Source of the DNA: Burkholderia pyrrocinia
Lineage (GTDB): Bacteria; Pseudomonadota; Gammaproteobacteria; Burkholderiales; Burkholderiaceae
DNA: 64,000 bases
Reading direction: 5' to 3'
Assembly: GCF_018417535.1 (NCBI RefSeq)
Contig: NZ_CP070979.1
Coordinates: 62,001-126,000, forward strand
Shown here: one piece after another, positions 61,776 through 64,000 of the stretch
Layout of the letters: every line of letters begins with the position of its first letter
How positions within the stretch are numbered: the stretch's first letter is position 1
Notes under the pieces: model-generated
Told to the model about the DNA's origin: nothing
What the model saw: only the letters and a program-made list of their open reading frames with translations
The model's database searches: none
Position numbers and translations under genes: made by a program

Positions 61776-63554
61776 ATGCAACGCATTCCATTCGAGTCGC
61801 GGTTCAACACGCATGACGGTCAGGCGCTCTTCTATCGTCACTGGCCCGCGATCGACGCTCACCCGCAGGGTGCCGTGCTGCTGTTTCACCGCGGTCACGA
61901 GCATTCGGGACGCGTCTCGCACCTTGTCGACGAACTGAATCTGCCGGGCTTTGCATTCTTTGCGTGGGACGCACGCGGCCACGGGCGTTCGGATGGCGAG
62001 CGCGGCTATAGTCCGAATGTCGCGACGTCGGTGCGCGACATTCAGACATTCGTCGATCACATCGCCGCCAACCACGGCATTCCGGTCGACCGTATCGCGG
62101 TGATCGCGCAGAGTGTCGGTGCGGTGCTTGCAACCACATGGGTACACGATTACGCGCCGCCGATTCGCTGTCTCGTGGCGGCGTCTCCGGCGTTCAAGGT
62201 CAAGCTCTATGTGCCGTTTGCCCGTCAGGGCCTGAAATGGTTGCACAAGCTGCGGGGCAAGTTCTTCGTCGACAGCTATGTGAAGGCCAGGTTTCTGACG
62301 CGCGATCCGCAGCGCATCGAGAGCTACAACCGCGACCCGTTTATCACGCGACCGATCGCAGCCAACATGCTGCTCGATCTCCACGATACCGCCAAACGGA
62401 TCGTGGCCGACGCGGCCGCCATCACCGTGCCGACGCAATTGCTGATCTCGGGCGCCGATTGGGTCGTGCACCGGGCGCCGCAGCACACGTTTTTTGAGCG
62501 TCTTGGCTCGACGACGAAAGAGCGGATCGTTCTCGACGACTTTTATCACGACACGCTGGGCGAGCGCGATCGCGCGGCTGCCGTGGCTGCCGTGCGGCGC
62601 TTTGTCGTCCGTGAATTTGTCGCGCCTTCTCCGTCGGCCTCGCTGGTACAAGCCGATCGGGTGGGGCCGTTCAAGGAGGAAGCCGACCGGTTGGCACGTC
62701 CGTTGCGGGTGGTCAGCGCCGCTCGCCTGTACTGGATGTTGACTCGGGCTGGCCTGAAGATCGGCGGAGTGTTTTCGAACGGTATCCGGCTTGGCCACGA
62801 TACTGGCTTCGATTCCGGGTCGACGCTCGACTACGTGTATCGGAACGTCGCGGGGGGGCGTCTCGGCATCGGAAAACTGCTCGATCGTCGGTATCTGAAC
62901 GCAATCGGCTGGCGCGGTATTCGGGCACGCAAACGTCACATCGAAGAGTTGATCGGCGACGCAAGCACCCGGTTGCGCGCGAACGGAACGGCGGTGCGCA
63001 TCGTCGACATCGCGGCGGGCCATGGACGCTATGTGCTCGATGCGCTGGCCAGACTGCGTGAGCGAACCGCGCCGAACGGCGCGCAGGCGCCGATCGAAAG
63101 CATCTTGATGCGCGATTACAGCGACCTCAACGTGAAACTCGGAAGCCTTCTGATCAAGGCGAAGGGGCTCTCCGACATCGCCCGGTTCGAGGCGGGCGAC
63201 GCATTCGACGCCGAAAGCCTCGCGGATCTTCGTCCGTTTTCGACGCTGGCGATTGTTTCGGGCCTATACGAGCTCTTCGGGGACAACGCGATGGTTGAGC
63301 GGTCGCTCGCGGGACTGGCGCAGGCCGTGCCTGAAAACGGTTACCTCATCTATACCGGCCAGCCGTGGCATCCGCAGCTCGAGTTCATCGCGCGCGCGCT
63401 GACCAGCCATCGCGCCGGCGCGGCGTGGGTCATGCGGCGGCGCTCGCAGGCCGAGCTGGACGAACTCGTCCGCCGTGCCGGGTTCGAGAAGGTCGCGCAG
63501 CGAATCGATCCCTGGGGGATCTTTACGGTCAGCATGGCACGCCGGGTCCACTGA
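61776..63554 (+). CDS. Fused alpha/beta hydrolase - class I SAM-dependent methyltransferase
   Basis: 592 residues. Residues 1-280 form a monoacylglycerol-lipase-like hydrolase: FHRGHEHSGRVSHLVDEL, FAWDARGHGRSDGERG, the nucleophile elbow IAQSVGAVLA (Ser in a QSVG version of GxSxG), an Asp in ISGADWVV and a His in DDFYHDTLGE. Residues of about 330-590 are a methyltransferase: VRIVDIAAGHGRYVLDAL is SAM motif I, then LMRDYSDLNV and LAIVSGLYELFGDN. Both halves look catalytically complete, so the protein probably remodels a lipid head group or acyl chain made by the preceding CDP-alcohol transferase; that is inference from context. Confidence 0.88.
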   Translation: MQRIPFESRFNTHDGQALFYRHWPAIDAHPQGAVLLFHRGHEHSGRVSHLVDELNLPGFAFFAWDARGHGRSDGERGYSPNVATSVRDIQTFVDHIAANHGIPVDRIAVIAQSVGAVLATTWVHDYAPPIRCLVAASPAFKVKLYVPFARQGLKWLHKLRGKFFVDSYVKARFLTRDPQRIESYNRDPFITRPIAANMLLDLHDTAKRIVADAAAITVPTQLLISGADWVVHRAPQHTFFERLGSTTKERIVLDDFYHDTLGERDRAAAVAAVRRFVVREFVAPSPSASLVQADRVGPFKEEADRLARPLRVVSAARLYWMLTRAGLKIGGVFSNGIRLGHDTGFDSGSTLDYVYRNVAGGRLGIGKLLDRRYLNAIGWRGIRARKRHIEELIGDASTRLRANGTAVRIVDIAAGHGRYVLDALARLRERTAPNGAQAPIESILMRDYSDLNVKLGSLLIKAKGLSDIARFEAGDAFDAESLADLRPFSTLAIVSGLYELFGDNAMVERSLAGLAQAVPENGYLIYTGQPWHPQLEFIARALTSHRAGAAWVMRRRSQAELDELVRRAGFEKVAQRIDPWGIFTVSMARRVH

Positions 63555-63910
63555 TGTCGAGCCGGATTCTTGCCGCGGCGCACGAGGTGTCGCCCATGGC
63601 CGGCGAAGCCCGCCGGCCATGGGCGCTGGCTGATCTGACTGCCGAGATGCCCGCAGGTCGGACAGGCTCCGCGCGATATTGCTGCGTGCCCATGCTCGAT
63701 TCGGTCGCTCCGACTGTTGTCGCGTGGCTATCCGATCACTTCTCGTTGCAGCCGGACGATGCGCTGGCGATGCTTCGCATGCAGCGGCCCGCCGTGATCG
63801 CAGGCGCGCACGAGGCGGTGATGCTTGCGGCTTACGCCGAGCGGCACCGGGAAGGCCGGATAGCCGCGCACCGTGCGCAACGCGCCGAAGGAACTGTCGA
63901 TGCACATTGA
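63554..63910 (+). CDS. Dual-specificity-phosphatase-like protein lacking the catalytic loop
   Basis: 118 residues; the ATG overlaps the preceding TGA by one base (TGATG). WALADLTAEMPA and YCCVPMLDSVAP match the strands before the catalytic site of dual-specificity phosphatases, but the text then jumps to TVVAWLSDHFSLQPDDALAM and LRMQRPAVI, which normally follow it. The HCxxxxxR signature is absent. Either an internal deletion has removed ~25-35 residues, or this is an inactive form. The reading frame remains intact and the next gene overlaps its end, so expression is likely. Confidence 0.6.
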   Translation: MSSRILAAAHEVSPMAGEARRPWALADLTAEMPAGRTGSARYCCVPMLDSVAPTVVAWLSDHFSLQPDDALAMLRMQRPAVIAGAHEAVMLAAYAERHREGRIAAHRAQRAEGTVDAH

Positions 63911-64000
63911 TCCCGTTGACGATACGCTCTTGAGCGACAGTGATCGATGGGTCGCGACGACCGTTGCTGGAGCGATGGACGCCGCCCGTCATCTGGGGCA
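63900..64000 (+). CDS. Start of an unidentified gene (partial)
   Basis: The ATG at 63900 overlaps the preceding stop by 11 bases, continuing the operon with translational coupling. Thirty-three residues are visible (acidic start, then ATTVAGAMDAARHLG), too few to identify. It runs off the window. Confidence 0.55.
   Translation, partial: MHIDPVDDTLLSDSDRWVATTVAGAMDAARHLG

Overview
The window looks like an accessory, envelope-focused region of a high-GC betaproteobacterium, most likely a Burkholderia of the cepacia complex. This is inferred from GC-rich third codon positions, the trimeric autotransporter cluster and family resemblances of the translated proteins; no database search was run.

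Layout. (1) 1-13559: the end of an outer-membrane beta-barrel gene, a SapC-like protein, and a 4190-residue filamentous-haemagglutinin-type exoprotein that unusually ends in an OmpA peptidoglycan-binding domain. (2) 13914-28000: a trimeric autotransporter adhesin (TAA) locus with one intact TAA carrying a 504-bp tandem repeat, a parvulin, a TPR-glycosyltransferase, OmpA-type proteins, TAA relics and IS6/IS5 remnants. (3) 28078-33890: an atypical response regulator and several proteins of unknown function. (4) 34028-40417: a secreted alginate-lyase-like lipoprotein, another TAA relic, TPM and LemA proteins and a membrane protein. (5) 40678-51618: a second copy of the BamE/OmpA protein, a second atypical response regulator, a three-gene sensory operon (response regulator, LysM/FecR protein, CHASE2 histidine kinase), a c-di-GMP phosphodiesterase and an Anbu-type proteasome homologue. 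(6) 51655-60000: small secreted and membrane proteins among IS30, IS3 and integrase scars, a predicted small RNA, a PGDYG protein, a PAP2 phosphatase and an M23 peptidase. (7) 60090-64000: an amidase followed by a lipid-modification operon.

The main discovery is a repeated promoter architecture. Sixteen sites carry a direct repeat CTGACA-N4-CTGACA (10-bp period, one substitution tolerated per half-site). In eleven of them a -10 hexamer close to TANNNT starts exactly 21 bp after the second half-site; there is no separate -35. The second half-site would lie at about -39 to -34, as expected for an OmpR/PhoB-type activator. These promoters precede the TAA, the glycosyltransferase, OmpA genes, two of the three response regulators (including the sensory operon), the lyase, the EAL protein, PAP2, amidase/lipid operon, small membrane proteins and a ~91-nt RNA ending in a strong intrinsic terminator. 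Only one response regulator has a complete phosphorylation pocket, and the three share similar recognition helices. I infer a dedicated adhesion/envelope regulon commanded by the CHASE2-FecR-OmpR system, with two pseudo-receiver regulators as modulators.

The locus is decaying: three TAA C-terminal relics remain, one deletion removed a TAA together with its -10, and an 823-bp OmpA segment occurs twice, suggesting recombination between repeats.
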